From Lachnospiraceae bacterium TWA4 (lineage in GTDB: Bacteria > Bacillota > Clostridia > Lachnospirales > Lachnospiraceae), in assembly GCA_000875945.1 (NCBI GenBank), contig JPZU01000001.1, positions 1,240,445-1,278,637 of the forward strand: DNA of 38,193 nucleotides, in the 5' to 3' direction. Positions 25,965 through 36,029 of this stretch are shown here, in pieces. The position numbers and the translations under genes are program-made. The first letter of the stretch is position 1. Every line of letters starts with the position of its first letter. The notes beneath the pieces are model-generated. The model was given only the letters and a program-made list of their open reading frames with translations. It made no database searches and was not told the origin of the DNA.

Positions 25965-26871
25965 TCAAAAGATTTTCATTCCCAACCGAATAAGCATATA
26001 CCCTAAGGGTCCAAGAATAAAACCTAGGATACCAAATAGCTTCATTCCAATATATACGCTAACTAAAACTCAAATGCAGTAATTCCCATATGCTCACCCA
26101 TTAAATGATTTTCCATCCATTCACGAATACTATAACAAATTAAATAAATTAATAAGATTTCTATTGCTAAAATCCACTGTTTATGAACTATTAAAAAATT
26201 GCCCATGGAACAAATATAATACCAGCACCTAAGATTGGAAGTGCATCAAATATTCCCATTCCTATTCCTTTTAAAATCGGATTTTCAATTCGTAGAATCA
26301 TAAATCCGACGATACAAACAATCGTTGTAAGCAATAAAATTTTCCCTTCAACCTTTAAATAATTTCCTCCAGTTTCTTTAAGATTATCTAATAAAATTTT
26401 TCTTTGCATATAAAAAGAGGAAGTTGATAGCTTTTTCTTTAATACATCTTTTTCTTCTATTAATAAAATTGTAGCTACAATCATTACAAAAAATAGATGT
26501 AAAAAAATCAAATAAATTTTTCGAATAACCTATTGCTGGCTCTACAAAATTATTAGTAATTGGTACCTTATTTAAAAATCTTTCTATCATTTGATAGACC
26601 ACAGGTAATCCTCTATCACAGAATATCCACATTCCAATACATAATCCGATACCAATAGCGGTTAATAAGAGAATGACTATAATTTTTCTTTAAGAAAAGG
26701 AATTTTATTATGAATAAATGCTACTGCTGGTTTTAAAAGTACAGATAATAAGAAGGCAAATAAAAATGGAACCACCAGCGACAATAAATACTTAAATATT
26801 AAATAAACTGCCGCGGTGATTCCAATGCCTTTTAGTATCTTTTTAAGTTGTTTCTCTGTAAGGTTTTGCAT
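25965..26871 (-). pseudogene. AI-2E/YtvI-type permease, about five frameshifts
   Basis: Pieces in order read as one polytopic membrane protein of about 303 residues: start KILKGIGITAAVYLIFKYLL, middle GNYLKVEGKILLLTTIVCIV and the family hallmark GMGIFDALPILGAGIIFVPW, and end MGITAFE ... LGFILGPLGYMLIRLG. This is the AI-2E exporter family; the FDALPILGAGI form is close to the sporulation membrane protein YtvI. Breaks at a T5 run (26683-26687), A7 (26501-26507), A6 (26488-26493), A6 (26193-26198) and A4 (26065-26068) are all repaired by one added base. Confidence 0.75.
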
Positions 26872-27102
26872 TTACTTTTCCACCGTATTTTTACACTACT
26901 AAATTTTGTAAGATCAACTGACGTCAGTATCCTCTGACGTACCTTGATTTCATGCATGATTTTTTTCTATTGTTTAGTAGCTATCTGCTACTACTAGTAG
27001 TATAAACATTTTACAAAATCTTATTCAATTTTATTCAATTTTTTTAATCTTATGCTATAATATTTACCAAATTTATGCTACAAGAGAAGGGAGGAATAAG
27101 CT
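26872..27102. other. Intergenic region with palindromes and a promoter
   Basis: This spacer holds CTGACGTCAG (about 26920) and TACTACTAGTAGTA (about 26988) palindromes, two TTATTCAATT direct repeats (about 27021 and 27031) and an extended -10 TGCTATAAT (27053-27061) pointing right. A GGGAGG ribosome site precedes the ATG at 27103. No gene is visible. Confidence 0.5.
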
Positions 27103-27162
27103 ATGACAGGTAACGGAATTGTTTTGGCTGTGTCTTTATTCACATTAACCTATTATACCTAG
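27103..27162 (+). CDS. Possible 19-residue hydrophobic peptide
   Basis: ATG at 27103, with a strong GGGAGG 7-10 nt upstream, runs 19 codons (MTGNGIVLAVSLFTLTYYT) to TAG. It is the first ORF after a promoter and lies 41 bp before the BMP lipoprotein start. It could be a leader peptide, a small membrane protein or the stub of a longer one. No composition suggests attenuation. Confidence 0.4.
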   Translation: MTGNGIVLAVSLFTLTYYT

Positions 27163-27203
27163 TAAATAAGGGCACAGCGCCTAATTTTAAGGAGTTTATT
27201 ATT

Positions 27204-28367
27204 ATGAAAAAATTAATAAGTATCATTTTTGTATGTATTTTAGCTTTTATGATTACAGCTTGTTCAAATGAAACCAAAACAACAACTACTACTAACGAAT
27301 CTTCTACCAATAACACTAACACTACAGAAATTTTTAAAGCAATTCCAAAAGAAGAATTAAAAGTCGGTGTACTCTATATCGGTGATCCTGCTGAAGGTTC
27401 TGGTTATACCTATGCACATGATGTGGGTGTTCAGAAGATGAAAAAAGAGATCGGATTATCTGATGAACAAGTTATTTGTAAAACCAATGTAGCTGATAAT
27501 GATCCTTCTGCTATTGAATCTGCAATGCTTGAATGTATTGAAGAAGGCTGTAAATTAATTCTTGCTACTAGCTGGGGATATTTAGACACTTGTTCTGCTT
27601 TATCAAAGCAATATCCTGATGTCTTATTTACTCAATGTTGTGGCTATGAAAATAATGGAACCAACTATGCAAACTACTATGGTCGCATGTATCAAGCTCG
27701 TTATTTAAGTGGAATTGCAGCAGGTCTTAAAACAAAATCTAATAAAATCGGATTTGTAGCTGCTTGGGGAGCTGATAGCACAGAAATTACCTGTGGTATT
27801 GATGCTTTTGCTATGGGTGTTGCTTCTGTTAATGACAAAGCAAAAGTTTATGTGAAGGTCACCAATAGCTGGTATGACCCAGAAGGTGAACGTGCCGCTG
27901 CTACAGCTTTAATTAACAGTGGCTGTGATGTAATTGCACAACACTGTGATACAGCCAATCCACAGCTTGCAGCTGAAGAAGCTAATGTCTATAGTATTGG
28001 TTGGACTTCTGATATGTCAAAAGAAGCTCCAAAATCTGTACTTACTTCTTGCTTATGGAACTGGGATGCTTATTACACCAAAGTTGTTAATGATGTAATT
28101 AATGGAACTTGGAACTGTGAAAGCTACCTAGAAGGTGTAAATACAGGAATCGTAAGTTTAGCTGATTTATCAGATTTATGTGCAGATGGCACTAAAGAAG
28201 CAGTTGATGCTGCACTTGCTAAAATAAAAGATGGTACTTTAGAAGTTTTTAGTGGAGTCATTGAAACAAATGATGGTAAAACCGTTGGTGAAGAAGGTAA
28301 AGTCCTAGATGACCAAACCATCATGAATGATATTCACTGGTACTATAAAAATGTAGAAGTAAAATAA
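27204..28367 (+). CDS. BMP-family substrate-binding lipoprotein
   Basis: The 387-residue protein has a lipoprotein signal (FMITAC, cysteine 20), a Thr/Asn linker and a periplasmic-binding fold of the BMP/PnrA/Med family: LKVGVLYIGDPAEGSGYTYAHDVG, NYYGRMYQARYLSGIAAG and GCDVIAQHCDTANPQLAAEE are typical. Members bind nucleosides for ABC import. No permease or ATPase gene is next to it, so it works with a transporter encoded elsewhere, or as a sensor. ATG at 27204 follows AAGGAG. The lysozyme gene begins 16 bp downstream. Confidence 0.92.
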   Translation: MKKLISIIFVCILAFMITACSNETKTTTTTNESSTNNTNTTEIFKAIPKEELKVGVLYIGDPAEGSGYTYAHDVGVQKMKKEIGLSDEQVICKTNVADNDPSAIESAMLECIEEGCKLILATSWGYLDTCSALSKQYPDVLFTQCCGYENNGTNYANYYGRMYQARYLSGIAAGLKTKSNKIGFVAAWGADSTEITCGIDAFAMGVASVNDKAKVYVKVTNSWYDPEGERAAATALINSGCDVIAQHCDTANPQLAAEEANVYSIGWTSDMSKEAPKSVLTSCLWNWDAYYTKVVNDVINGTWNCESYLEGVNTGIVSLADLSDLCADGTKEAVDAALAKIKDGTLEVFSGVIETNDGKTVGEEGKVLDDQTIMNDIHWYYKNVEVK

Positions 28368-28383
28368 GAGAAAGGATTTACAT

Positions 28384-30134
28384 GTGAAACACTTTAAACC
28401 AGTATTACTAGTAACTATTTTATTATTAATTTTAGCATCCCAAAGAGTTTTAGCAAATAATCAGGATGTATACGATCCCGAATACTACTCTAATGAGCTA
28501 ACAGAGGAAAATGAACCGTCTATACATACCTACTCAACCCGAACTAAGAGTCCTCATACAAATAAAAACTATACTCATCCAGACTCTAAAGATGGTTATA
28601 AAATTTCTCTTGGAATTGATGTATCTAAGTGGAATGATTATATTGATTGGGAAAAAGTCAAAGATAATGGCGTAGATTTTACTTTTATTCGAATCGGATA
28701 TTCTACTTTAAATAATGGAACACCTACATTAGATCCTCTTTTTACACAAAACTTAGCAAATGCAAAAAAAGCTGGTATTAAAGTAGGAGTTTATTACTAT
28801 TCACAAGCGACTAACAATAAAGAAGCTCAAGATGAAGTAAATTTTTTGTTAAAATATTTAAACAATGAATATTTAGATTTACCAATTGTCTATGATGCAG
28901 AATTAGGATACTATGGATCTGAAAAACAATATCCTGGTAAGTTGGCACAGGCTTTTGGCTCAACTAAATCTGCAAATGCATGGACAGCAGTTGCAAGAAC
29001 TTTTTGTGAAGCTATAAAAGAAGCTGGTTATACACCTATGGTTTATGGTTCAATTTATGGATTACGCGACAGTATTCACGGTGTTGAACTTGGAAAAGAT
29101 TATCCTATTTGGATTGCTAGATATAATACTTCTCTTAATAATTCTAAAATTAGTTATTCTGGGAACATTGATTTTTGGCAATATACTGAAACTGGAAAAG
29201 TTAACGGAATTAAAGGAAATGTTGATTGTAATTTTTATTATTATAAAGATATTCCTTCTACAATTATCGACAAAGATTCAACCACTTGTAAACAACACCA
29301 ATGGAATGATGTCCAAACTTTTCCTGCTACTACAACAAAAGATGGAAGTAAACTTTATACTTGTGAGCTTTGTAAACAAAATTATACCAAAGTCATTCCT
29401 GCAATTTATGCAATTAAATTGTCAAAGACCTCTTTTGTTTACAATGGAAAAAATCAACTTCCTACTGTAGTTGTAAAAGATAAAAAAGGCAATGTAATTA
29501 ATTCTTCAGAATATGAAATTACTTATCCTAGTAAATCTATAAATGTTGGTAATTATTCTATAAAAGTAAGTTTTAAAAATAATTATCATGATACATTAAC
29601 CTTAAATTATAAAATTATTAAAAAACCCAAAAGATTAAAGCTTCTAATGTTACAATACTGTATGGTAAGAAAAATGTTAAGGTAACTTCTCACCAAGCAA
29701 ATTACACATATAAGTTAAATAACACAAAGATTGCAACCGTATCAAAATCTGGTTTGTTGACTGCAAAAGGATGCGGAACAACAACTCTTACAATTACTGC
29801 AAAAGAAACAGCTAATTCCAAAGCTGCTTCAAAGACGATAAAAATCACAGTAAAACCTAGAGTTCCTGCAACTTATGCACCTACAAGTAAGTCAAAAAGA
29901 ACTATTATTTTTAAGTGGAAAAAAGTATCCGAAGCTTCAAACTATATGATTCGATATGGTACAAATAAGTCTATGAAGGGTGCTAAAACACTTACTGTAA
30001 ATGCTAAGACATTAAGTAAAAAAATTTCAAAACTTACAAGTAAGAAGACCTATTATATTCAAATTCGTTCTTACAATAAGTCTAGTAAATTATACTCTAA
30101 TTGGAGTGGCATTCGAAGTGTAAAAGTAAAATAA
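28384..30134 (+). pseudogene. Secreted GH25 lysozyme with Ig-like and Fn3 tail, one frameshift
   Basis: The rebuilt protein has about 583 residues. A signal peptide (to about residue 24) precedes a GH25 muramidase domain (about 75-300) with GIDVSKWNDYIDWEKVK, FIRIGYS, YYYSQA, and the acidic pair in IVYDAEL. Then follow a Cys module (HQWNDVQTF ... CELCKQNY), an Ig-like domain (YNGKNQLPTVVVKDKKGN), a BIG2-like domain (YKLNNTKIATVSKSGLLTAKG), and a C-terminal Fn3-like domain. The frame breaks at an A6 run (29620-29625), and one added A reads TQKIKASNVTILYG. GTG at 28384 is chosen over the overlapping ATG-TGA; AGAAAGGA lies 7 nt upstream. Confidence 0.88.
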
Positions 30135-30144
30135 TAAAAAATAA

Positions 30145-30171
30145 ACTAGGAGGGCATTGCCCTCCTAGTCC
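30145..30171. terminator. Bidirectional terminator
   Basis: ACTAGGAGGGC (30145-30155) and GCCCTCCTAGT (30159-30169) form a perfect 11-bp stem with a 3-nt loop. The minus-strand side continues into a long T-rich run and serves the CoA ligase gene; the plus-strand side has CCTTTT. Confidence 0.85.
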
Positions 30172-30173
30172 TT

Positions 30174-31808
30174 TTATGCTCTATTTTGTTGTTCAACTAA
30201 TTTATCAGCACCATAAAGTTTACGAAGTGCTGGCTTTTCAATCTTACCAGTTGCATTTCTTAAAACTTTGGCAAAGATAATCTTTTTAGGTCTCTTATAA
30301 CGAGGAAGTTCCATGCAGTAGTCATTAATTTCCTCCTCACTGCATTCCATTCCATCCTTTACTTCAATAATTGCACCTGTGATTTCTCCAAGTCTCTTAT
30401 CTGGAAGACCAATAACTGCAACGTCTTTGACCTTTTCATAAGCTGTTAAGAAATCTTCAATCTGGACAGGATAGATATTTTCTCCACCACTGACAATGAC
30501 ATCTTTTTTACGGTCTACTAAGAAGTAAAATCCATCAGCGTCTTGCATAGCCATATCACCTGTATACAGCCATCCATCCTTTAATACTTCATTTGTTGCT
30601 TTTTCATTGTTATAGTAACAAGTCATAAGACCTGGTCCCTTAACACAAAGTTCACCAACTTCTCCTTGTTTAACCTCTTTATTATTTTCATCAACAATTT
30701 TACATTTCCAACGATAACCAGGAACTCCAATCGCTCCTACCTTATGAATATTCTCTACACCAAGGTGAACACAACCTGGGCCTGTAGATTCTGAAAGACC
30801 ATAGTTGGTATCGTATAAGTGATTTGGGAAGTATTCCTTCCAATGCTTAATCAGTGATGGTGGTACTGGCTGAGCTCCAATATGCATCAGTCTCCATTGG
30901 TCAAGTTCATAATCTTCTAAATGAATATCGCCTCGATCTAGAGCATCTAAAATATCTTGCGCCCATGGGACAAGTAGCCAAACAATTGTACAATGCTCTT
31001 TTGAAATTGCCTGTAAAATTGTCTCAGGATCTGTTCCCTTTAACAACACAGCCTTACTTCCTGCGCATAAACTTCCCATCCAGTGAAACTTTGCACCTGT
31101 ATGATATAGTGGTGGAATACATAAGAAGTTATCCTTACGTCCTGTTAAATGATGACGTTGTTCCATCTGAGCAGCTTGAGTTAAGCTTTCATGATTATGT
31201 AAAATAGCCTTTGGAAAACCAGTAGTTCCAGATGAAAAATAAATCGCTGCATCATCCTCTTCTTCTAAACGAATAAGAGGTGGTTGGCTTGAACAATCTG
31301 CTACCAACTCTCTATAACTTTCAGCAAAAGTTGGACATCCATCTCCTACATAAATAAGTAAACGTCCACGACTTAACTTCTCTTCAATTGCTTCAATACG
31401 TCCAATAAATTCTGAGCCAAAGAAAAGTATATGCACTTCTGCAAGATCTGCACAATATTCAATTTCCTTTGAATCAAATCTAAAATTAAAAGGAACTGCA
31501 ATCGCACCTGTCTTTAAGATTCCAAAGTAAATTGGAAGCCATTCTAAGCAGTTAAACATCAAGATTGCTACTCGGTCTCCTTTTTGAATTCCTCTACTTA
31601 ATAACATATTTGCAACGCGATTCGCCTTCTCATCAAATACACTCCAAGTAATCTCTCTTCGATAAGGTTCATTCGATGTCTGCTGAACTAAGTCATATTC
31701 CTTCCAAGTAGTCTTTCTCGTTTCTCTTACCATCGGATTGAGTTCTACTAATGCAACTTCATCCCCATATAGCTTATGATTTCTCTCTAACAAATCTGTA
31801 ACAGGCAT
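30174..31808 (-). CDS. AMP-forming acyl-CoA synthetase
   Basis: The 544-residue ANL-superfamily ligase activates a carboxylic acid as acyl-AMP and transfers it to CoA. The AMP-binding loop is YFSSGTTGFPKAILH, the A5/A7 motifs are NYGLSESTG and GWLYTGDMA, and the catalytic C-terminal lysine is in RNATGKIEKPALR. The substrate is unknown; length and motifs suit a fatty or aryl acid. ATG at 31808 follows AAAGGA at 12 nt. It follows the aminotransferase gene but has its own promoter. Nearby iorAB and paaK suggest an acid from amino acid catabolism. Confidence 0.92.
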   Translation of the reverse strand: MPVTDLLERNHKLYGDEVALVELNPMVRETRKTTWKEYDLVQQTSNEPYRREITWSVFDEKANRVANMLLSRGIQKGDRVAILMFNCLEWLPIYFGILKTGAIAVPFNFRFDSKEIEYCADLAEVHILFFGSEFIGRIEAIEEKLSRGRLLIYVGDGCPTFAESYRELVADCSSQPPLIRLEEEDDAAIYFSSGTTGFPKAILHNHESLTQAAQMEQRHHLTGRKDNFLCIPPLYHTGAKFHWMGSLCAGSKAVLLKGTDPETILQAISKEHCTIVWLLVPWAQDILDALDRGDIHLEDYELDQWRLMHIGAQPVPPSLIKHWKEYFPNHLYDTNYGLSESTGPGCVHLGVENIHKVGAIGVPGYRWKCKIVDENNKEVKQGEVGELCVKGPGLMTCYYNNEKATNEVLKDGWLYTGDMAMQDADGFYFLVDRKKDVIVSGGENIYPVQIEDFLTAYEKVKDVAVIGLPDKRLGEITGAIIEVKDGMECSEEEINDYCMELPRYKRPKKIIFAKVLRNATGKIEKPALRKLYGADKLVEQQNRA

Positions 31809-31882
31809 TTTAATAGTACGTCCTTTCTATTGCCATTTTATGTCATTTTGCACTTTTTCTATTTAAAGTGTTGCACTATATA

Positions 31883-31911
31883 AATGTATCATATTCTACT
31901 ATAAAAGTCAA
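31883..31911 (-). promoter_or_regulatory. Promoter of the acyl-CoA synthetase gene
   Basis: TTGACT (31911-31906) and TACATT (31888-31883) are spaced 17 bp. An AGTG-TTG-CACT palindrome (about 31867-31877) lies at the start point and could be an operator. Confidence 0.55.
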
Positions 31912-31912
31912 A

Positions 31913-33100
31913 CTATCCTAGATAAAATTTTGCTAATTTTTCAAAGGCATCTAACGAGCGTTTTGCAACTTCTGTAGGTACACAATATGAAATTCTTGTA
32001 TGTCCTGCACATCCAAAACCGATTCCCGGAACAATTAATAAGTTAAAGTCTTTTGCTTTTTCACAAAAAGCTATATCATCATCAATTAACGTTCTAGGGA
32101 ACATATAAAAAGTTCCATCTGGCTCTACTACATGATAGCCCATTTCTCTAAGTGATTTTACTAATAAATTTTTATTGGCTTCATAAACCGATACATCGGA
32201 TGTTTCATTTGCACACATTGCACAAACTCTTTGGAATAAACTAGGTGCATTAACATATCCTAATGAACGTCCTGCACCAACAACTGCTGCATAAACCAGT
32301 TCATGGTCTTCTACTTCATCAGGAACTAACACATATCCTAAGCGTTCACCTGGAAGTGATAGCGATTTCGACCAAGAATAGCACACTAAAGTATTCTTAT
32401 AGTATTTAGGTAAGAAAGGTACAACGGTTCCTGAAAATACGATTTCTCTATAAGGTTCATCGGAAATTAAATAAATTGGATGTCCATATTGATTGGATTT
32501 TTCTTCTAAGATTGCTGCTAATTTCTTAACCGTTTCTTCTGAATAAACAGTTCCAGAAGGGTTATTTGGAGAGTTTACTAAAACAGCCTTGGTATGTTCA
32601 TTAATTGCAGCTTCAAATGCTTCAAAGTTAATCTGAAAAGCTTCAACATCTGCTGGGATTAACTTCATAGTAGCTCCTGCGCCTTCAATAAATACCTTAT
32701 ATTCTGGGAAATATGGGGCAAATACAATAAATTCATCCCCTGGACAAGCAAGTCCATTAAAGCAACAACAAAGTGCTGCTGCTGCACCAACTGTCATATA
32801 GAAGTTGTTCGCATTAAATGATGTATTAAAGCGCTTATTTAATGAGTCTGCAATCATCTGACGAACCCCTGCATCTCCTTGTGCACTGGTATATCCATGA
32901 AGAACTACTGGATTCATTTCTTCAATTAATTTCTTTGCTGTTTCGTTAACTAGTGCAGGTGCGGGCACACTAGGATTTCCAATAGAAAAATCAAAGACAT
33001 TCTCTGCACCAATTTCTGCTGCACGTTGTTTACCAAATTCAAAAAGCTCGCGGATTACTGAGCGTTGTGTTCCAAGTCCAACCATTCGTTCATTTAACAT
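31913..33100 (-). CDS. PLP-dependent class I aminotransferase
   Basis: The 395-residue fold-type I enzyme transaminates amino acids with a 2-oxo acid. The PLP lysine is in YSWSKSLSLPGERLGY (about residue 243), PNNPSG (NSPNNPSGTVY) and DEPYREI are family motifs, and the C-terminal FGCAGHTRISYC holds the arginine that binds the alpha-carboxylate. Such clostridial enzymes are often annotated as aspartate aminotransferase; next to iorAB and paaK, an aromatic aminotransferase making arylpyruvates is the better guess. ATG at 33100 follows GAGG. Confidence 0.92.
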   Translation of the reverse strand: MLNERMVGLGTQRSVIRELFEFGKQRAAEIGAENVFDFSIGNPSVPAPALVNETAKKLIEEMNPVVLHGYTSAQGDAGVRQMIADSLNKRFNTSFNANNFYMTVGAAAALCCCFNGLACPGDEFIVFAPYFPEYKVFIEGAGATMKLIPADVEAFQINFEAFEAAINEHTKAVLVNSPNNPSGTVYSEETVKKLAAILEEKSNQYGHPIYLISDEPYREIVFSGTVVPFLPKYYKNTLVCYSWSKSLSLPGERLGYVLVPDEVEDHELVYAAVVGAGRSLGYVNAPSLFQRVCAMCANETSDVSVYEANKNLLVKSLREMGYHVVEPDGTFYMFPRTLIDDDIAFCEKAKDFNLLIVPGIGFGCAGHTRISYCVPTEVAKRSLDAFEKLAKFYLG

Positions 33101-33199
33101 ATATTTTTCCTCTTTTCTATATTAAAGTGATAAAGTATTACCTATTATAATAAATGTATGGTACAATAAAGTCAAGACATTATAGAAGGAGAATTTAGA

Positions 33200-34045
33200 A
33201 TGATTATTGATTTTCACACCCACACCTTTCCAGACAAAATTTCAAAACAAGTCGTAGACAAACTTGCTCATGCTTCTTGTACTTTGCCATTTACTGATGG
33301 TTCTACTAAAAATTTAATTTCTTCTATGGAAGAGGCAACAGTTAATTACAGTGTGAACCTTCCTGTTATGACAAATGCGAAGCAAGTCGAAAAAATCCAC
33401 AACCAAACGATTGAATCTATGGAAGAATATGCAAACCATGGAATTATTCCCTTTGGTGGTATGCACCCTAATTATGAAAATTATAAAGAGGAGTTAAGGA
33501 GAATTCGAAAAGAAGGAATCAAAGGAATTAAAATCCATCCAGCTTATCAAGAAATTGACTTAGATGATATTAAAATGCTTCGAATTATTGGAGCTGCAAG
33601 TGAAGAGGGACTCATTGTCATTACTCACGCGGGCATTGATATTGGAATTTATGACAAAAACTATGCATCCATTGACCATATATTGAAGGTTATTGACGAA
33701 GTAAAACCTGAGAAATTTGTCCTTGCTCATATGGGGAATTGGGCTGGTTGGAAAGACGTCGAATACTATCTTGCAGGTGCACCTGTATGGTTTGATACAG
33801 CATTTACCTATGGAAAGATTACCCCTTATCCTGACACTACGCCTACGCCTTATACCTGCGTACTAGAAGATGACGACTTTGTAAGACTTAGTAAAAAACA
33901 TGGAATTGATAAGATTTTATTTGGAACCGATTCTCCTTGGCAGGAGCAAAAAGATTATGTGAATAGACTAAATGCGATGGATTTTACAGAAGATGAAAAA
34001 GGGGAAATTTTAGGGGAGAATGCAAAAAAACTGCTAGGAATTTAA
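33200..34045 (+). CDS. Amidohydrolase of the metal-dependent TIM-barrel family
   Basis: The 281-residue protein is a small amidohydrolase (Amidohydro_2 or TatD-like). Metal ligands are visible: H6-x-H8 (DFHTHTF), lysine in GIKIHPAY (about 117), histidines in VITHAGI and LAHMGNW, and the aspartate in LFGTDSPW. Substrate unknown. ATG at 33200 follows AGAAGGAG. It diverges from the aminotransferase and converges on paaK; it is a single gene. Confidence 0.88.
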   Translation: MIIDFHTHTFPDKISKQVVDKLAHASCTLPFTDGSTKNLISSMEEATVNYSVNLPVMTNAKQVEKIHNQTIESMEEYANHGIIPFGGMHPNYENYKEELRRIRKEGIKGIKIHPAYQEIDLDDIKMLRIIGAASEEGLIVITHAGIDIGIYDKNYASIDHILKVIDEVKPEKFVLAHMGNWAGWKDVEYYLAGAPVWFDTAFTYGKITPYPDTTPTPYTCVLEDDDFVRLSKKHGIDKILFGTDSPWQEQKDYVNRLNAMDFTEDEKGEILGENAKKLLGI

Positions 34046-34056
34046 TCCTAGCAGTT
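34029..34056. terminator. Terminator shared by the amidohydrolase and paaK
   Basis: AACTGCTAGGA (34029-34039) and TCCTAGCAGTT (34046-34056) form a perfect 11-bp stem whose left arm is the end of the amidohydrolase CDS. The minus-strand side runs into a T8 tract, so it ends the paaK operon; the plus-strand T-run is weak. Confidence 0.8.
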
Positions 34057-34067
34057 CTAATTTAAGC

Positions 34068-35372
34068 TTATTTATATAGATCTCTCTTATCTACAACACG
34101 TACTGCCTTACCTTCACTTCTAACGATAGACTTAGGAGCAAGTACTTTTACATTAACGGTAATACCAAGCATACCACGAAGAGCAGCTACTAACTTTCTT
34201 TCATTTACTTCGGTATTTAAGTTTTCATCTTCTGCCATTTCTGGAGTTAATTCAACCTGAACTTCAATCTTATCATTGTTCTTAATACGATCTACGATAA
34301 TCTGATAGTTTGCCTGATATCCCTGCTGTAATAATACAGTTTCAATCTGTGAAGGCCATACATTAACACCCTTAATAACCATCATATCATCACTTCGACC
34401 CATAGGTTTATGCATACGCACATGAGTACGACCACAAGAACATTTCTCACGAGTTAAGTAACAAAGGTCACGAGTACGATAACGAAGTAGTGGATAAGCT
34501 TTCTTTGTAATGCAGCTAAATACTAATTCACCAATTTCTCCATCTGGTAAAACTTCACCAGTATCAGGGTTAATAATTTCAGCAATAAAATGGTCTTCTT
34601 GAATATGCATACCAGCTTGTTCTTCACATTCAAATGATACACCTGGACCAGAAATTTCAGTTAAACCATAAATATCATAAGCCTTAATACCTAAAGCCTC
34701 TTCAATATCATGTCTCATTTCCTCTGTCCAAGGCTCTGCACCAAAAATACCTGCTTTTAATTTAATCTGATCTTTAAGACCACGTTCTTTAATAGATTCA
34801 CCTAAATTTGCTGCATAAGAAGGTGTACAACAAAGAATGGTTGCACCAAGATCTGTCATAAACTGTAGCTGACGATCTGTATTACCTGATGACATAGGAA
34901 GAGTTAAGCAACCTACTTTATGCGAACCACCATTAAGTCCAGGACCGCCTGTAAATAATCCATAACCATAACTTACTTGACAAACATCTTCATTGGTTCC
35001 ACCTGCTGCCATAATTGCACGAGCACAACACTCTTCCCATACATCAAGATCTTCTTGTGTATAGAAAGCTACAACTCTTCGCCCTGTCGTTCCACTCGTA
35101 GACTGAATACGAACACAATCTTTTAATGGAGCACCTACTAATCCATAAGGATATTGATCACGAAGATCATCCTTTGTAATAAAAGGAAGTTTATGTAAAT
35201 CTTCAATTCCTTTAATATCTTCTGGTTTTACACCCATTTCATCCATTTTACCACGATAAAATGGTACGTTTTCATAGACATGTTGTACCTGTTTTACAAG
35301 TCTTTCACTTTGTAGTGCCTGAAGTTTGTCTAAAGGCATCGTTTCAATTTCTGGTTGATAATAGTTTCCCAT
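34068..35372 (-). CDS. paaK: Phenylacetate-CoA ligase
   Basis: The 434-residue ANL enzyme activates arylacetates to CoA esters. RIQSTSGTTGRRVVAFYT (about residue 90) is the AMP-binding loop, YGLTEISGPG the A5 motif and YRTRDLCYL the A7 region. The C-terminal part VKVLAPKSIVRSEGKAVRVVD carries the catalytic lysine. ATG at 35372 is chosen because GGGGGAG lies 6 nt before it; upstream in-frame ATGs are too close to or above the site. It follows iorB by about 80 bp; together they convert arylpyruvate to arylacetyl-CoA, and running backwards this ligase could yield ATP. Confidence 0.95.
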   Translation of the reverse strand: MGNYYQPEIETMPLDKLQALQSERLVKQVQHVYENVPFYRGKMDEMGVKPEDIKGIEDLHKLPFITKDDLRDQYPYGLVGAPLKDCVRIQSTSGTTGRRVVAFYTQEDLDVWEECCARAIMAAGGTNEDVCQVSYGYGLFTGGPGLNGGSHKVGCLTLPMSSGNTDRQLQFMTDLGATILCCTPSYAANLGESIKERGLKDQIKLKAGIFGAEPWTEEMRHDIEEALGIKAYDIYGLTEISGPGVSFECEEQAGMHIQEDHFIAEIINPDTGEVLPDGEIGELVFSCITKKAYPLLRYRTRDLCYLTREKCSCGRTHVRMHKPMGRSDDMMVIKGVNVWPSQIETVLLQQGYQANYQIIVDRIKNNDKIEVQVELTPEMAEDENLNTEVNERKLVAALRGMLGITVNVKVLAPKSIVRSEGKAVRVVDKRDLYK

Positions 35373-35455
35373 TGGCATCTCCCCCTTAAATATCTTTTGT
35401 ATTTTATTCATACAAGTTTTTATCGACCTAATTTCCTACTCCCCTAATTAATAAA

Positions 35456-36028
35456 TTACTCTGCTTTACGACCTAATTCGAAAGCTTTGTGATTTAATTC
35501 TACAAATTTTGCTGGAACACATTCCTCAATGGCTTTTTGCCATTTTTCTACTGGAATATCAAAATACTTTGATAATTTACCCATAAGTACAATGTTTACA
35601 GCCTTAGCTGAACCTGCTTGATTTGCTAAATCTAAACAATTCATTGCATCTACCTTGATTCCAAGGTCTTTTGCTTTATCTAATAAATTCTCTGGATAAG
35701 TTGCTCCTCCAATAATAACTGGCATTGGATCAATTTTCTGAGTATTCGTTACAATTCGTCCTTCTGGTTTTAAATATTCTAAATAACGCATAGCTTCCAA
35801 CTGCTCAAATGATACAATAAAATCTGCTTCACCCTTATCAATGACTGGAGAATAAACTTTCTCACCAAATCGAACATAAGTTACAACGCTACCACCACGC
35901 TGACTCATTCCATGCACTTCTGATACCTTTACATCATATCCCTCTGATAAAAGTAGATGTCCTAAAAGCTTACTTGCAAGAAGCGAACCCTGTCCACCTA
36001 CACCAACAATCATTACATTTTTTGTCAT
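35456..36028 (-). CDS. iorB: Indolepyruvate ferredoxin oxidoreductase, beta subunit
   Basis: The 190-residue gamma-type subunit of 2-oxoacid oxidoreductases opens with MIVGVGGQGSLLASKLLG and carries EVHGMSQRGGSVVTYVRFG, both hallmarks. With IorA it oxidises arylpyruvates to arylacetyl-CoA, CO2 and reduced ferredoxin. The ATG at 36028 is one base past the iorA stop and follows GGAGG in the iorA 3' end, so it is translationally coupled; a longer reading to 36088 overlaps iorA and is rejected. Confidence 0.96.
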   Translation of the reverse strand: MTKNVMIVGVGGQGSLLASKLLGHLLLSEGYDVKVSEVHGMSQRGGSVVTYVRFGEKVYSPVIDKGEADFIVSFEQLEAMRYLEYLKPEGRIVTNTQKIDPMPVIIGGATYPENLLDKAKDLGIKVDAMNCLDLANQAGSAKAVNIVLMGKLSKYFDIPVEKWQKAIEECVPAKFVELNHKAFELGRKAE

Positions 36029-36029
36029 C

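Noticed and set aside
30854-31207. 117-codon plus-strand ORF inside the acyl-CoA synthetase
   Set aside because: It is antisense to a conserved coding region and has no matching family or ribosome site.
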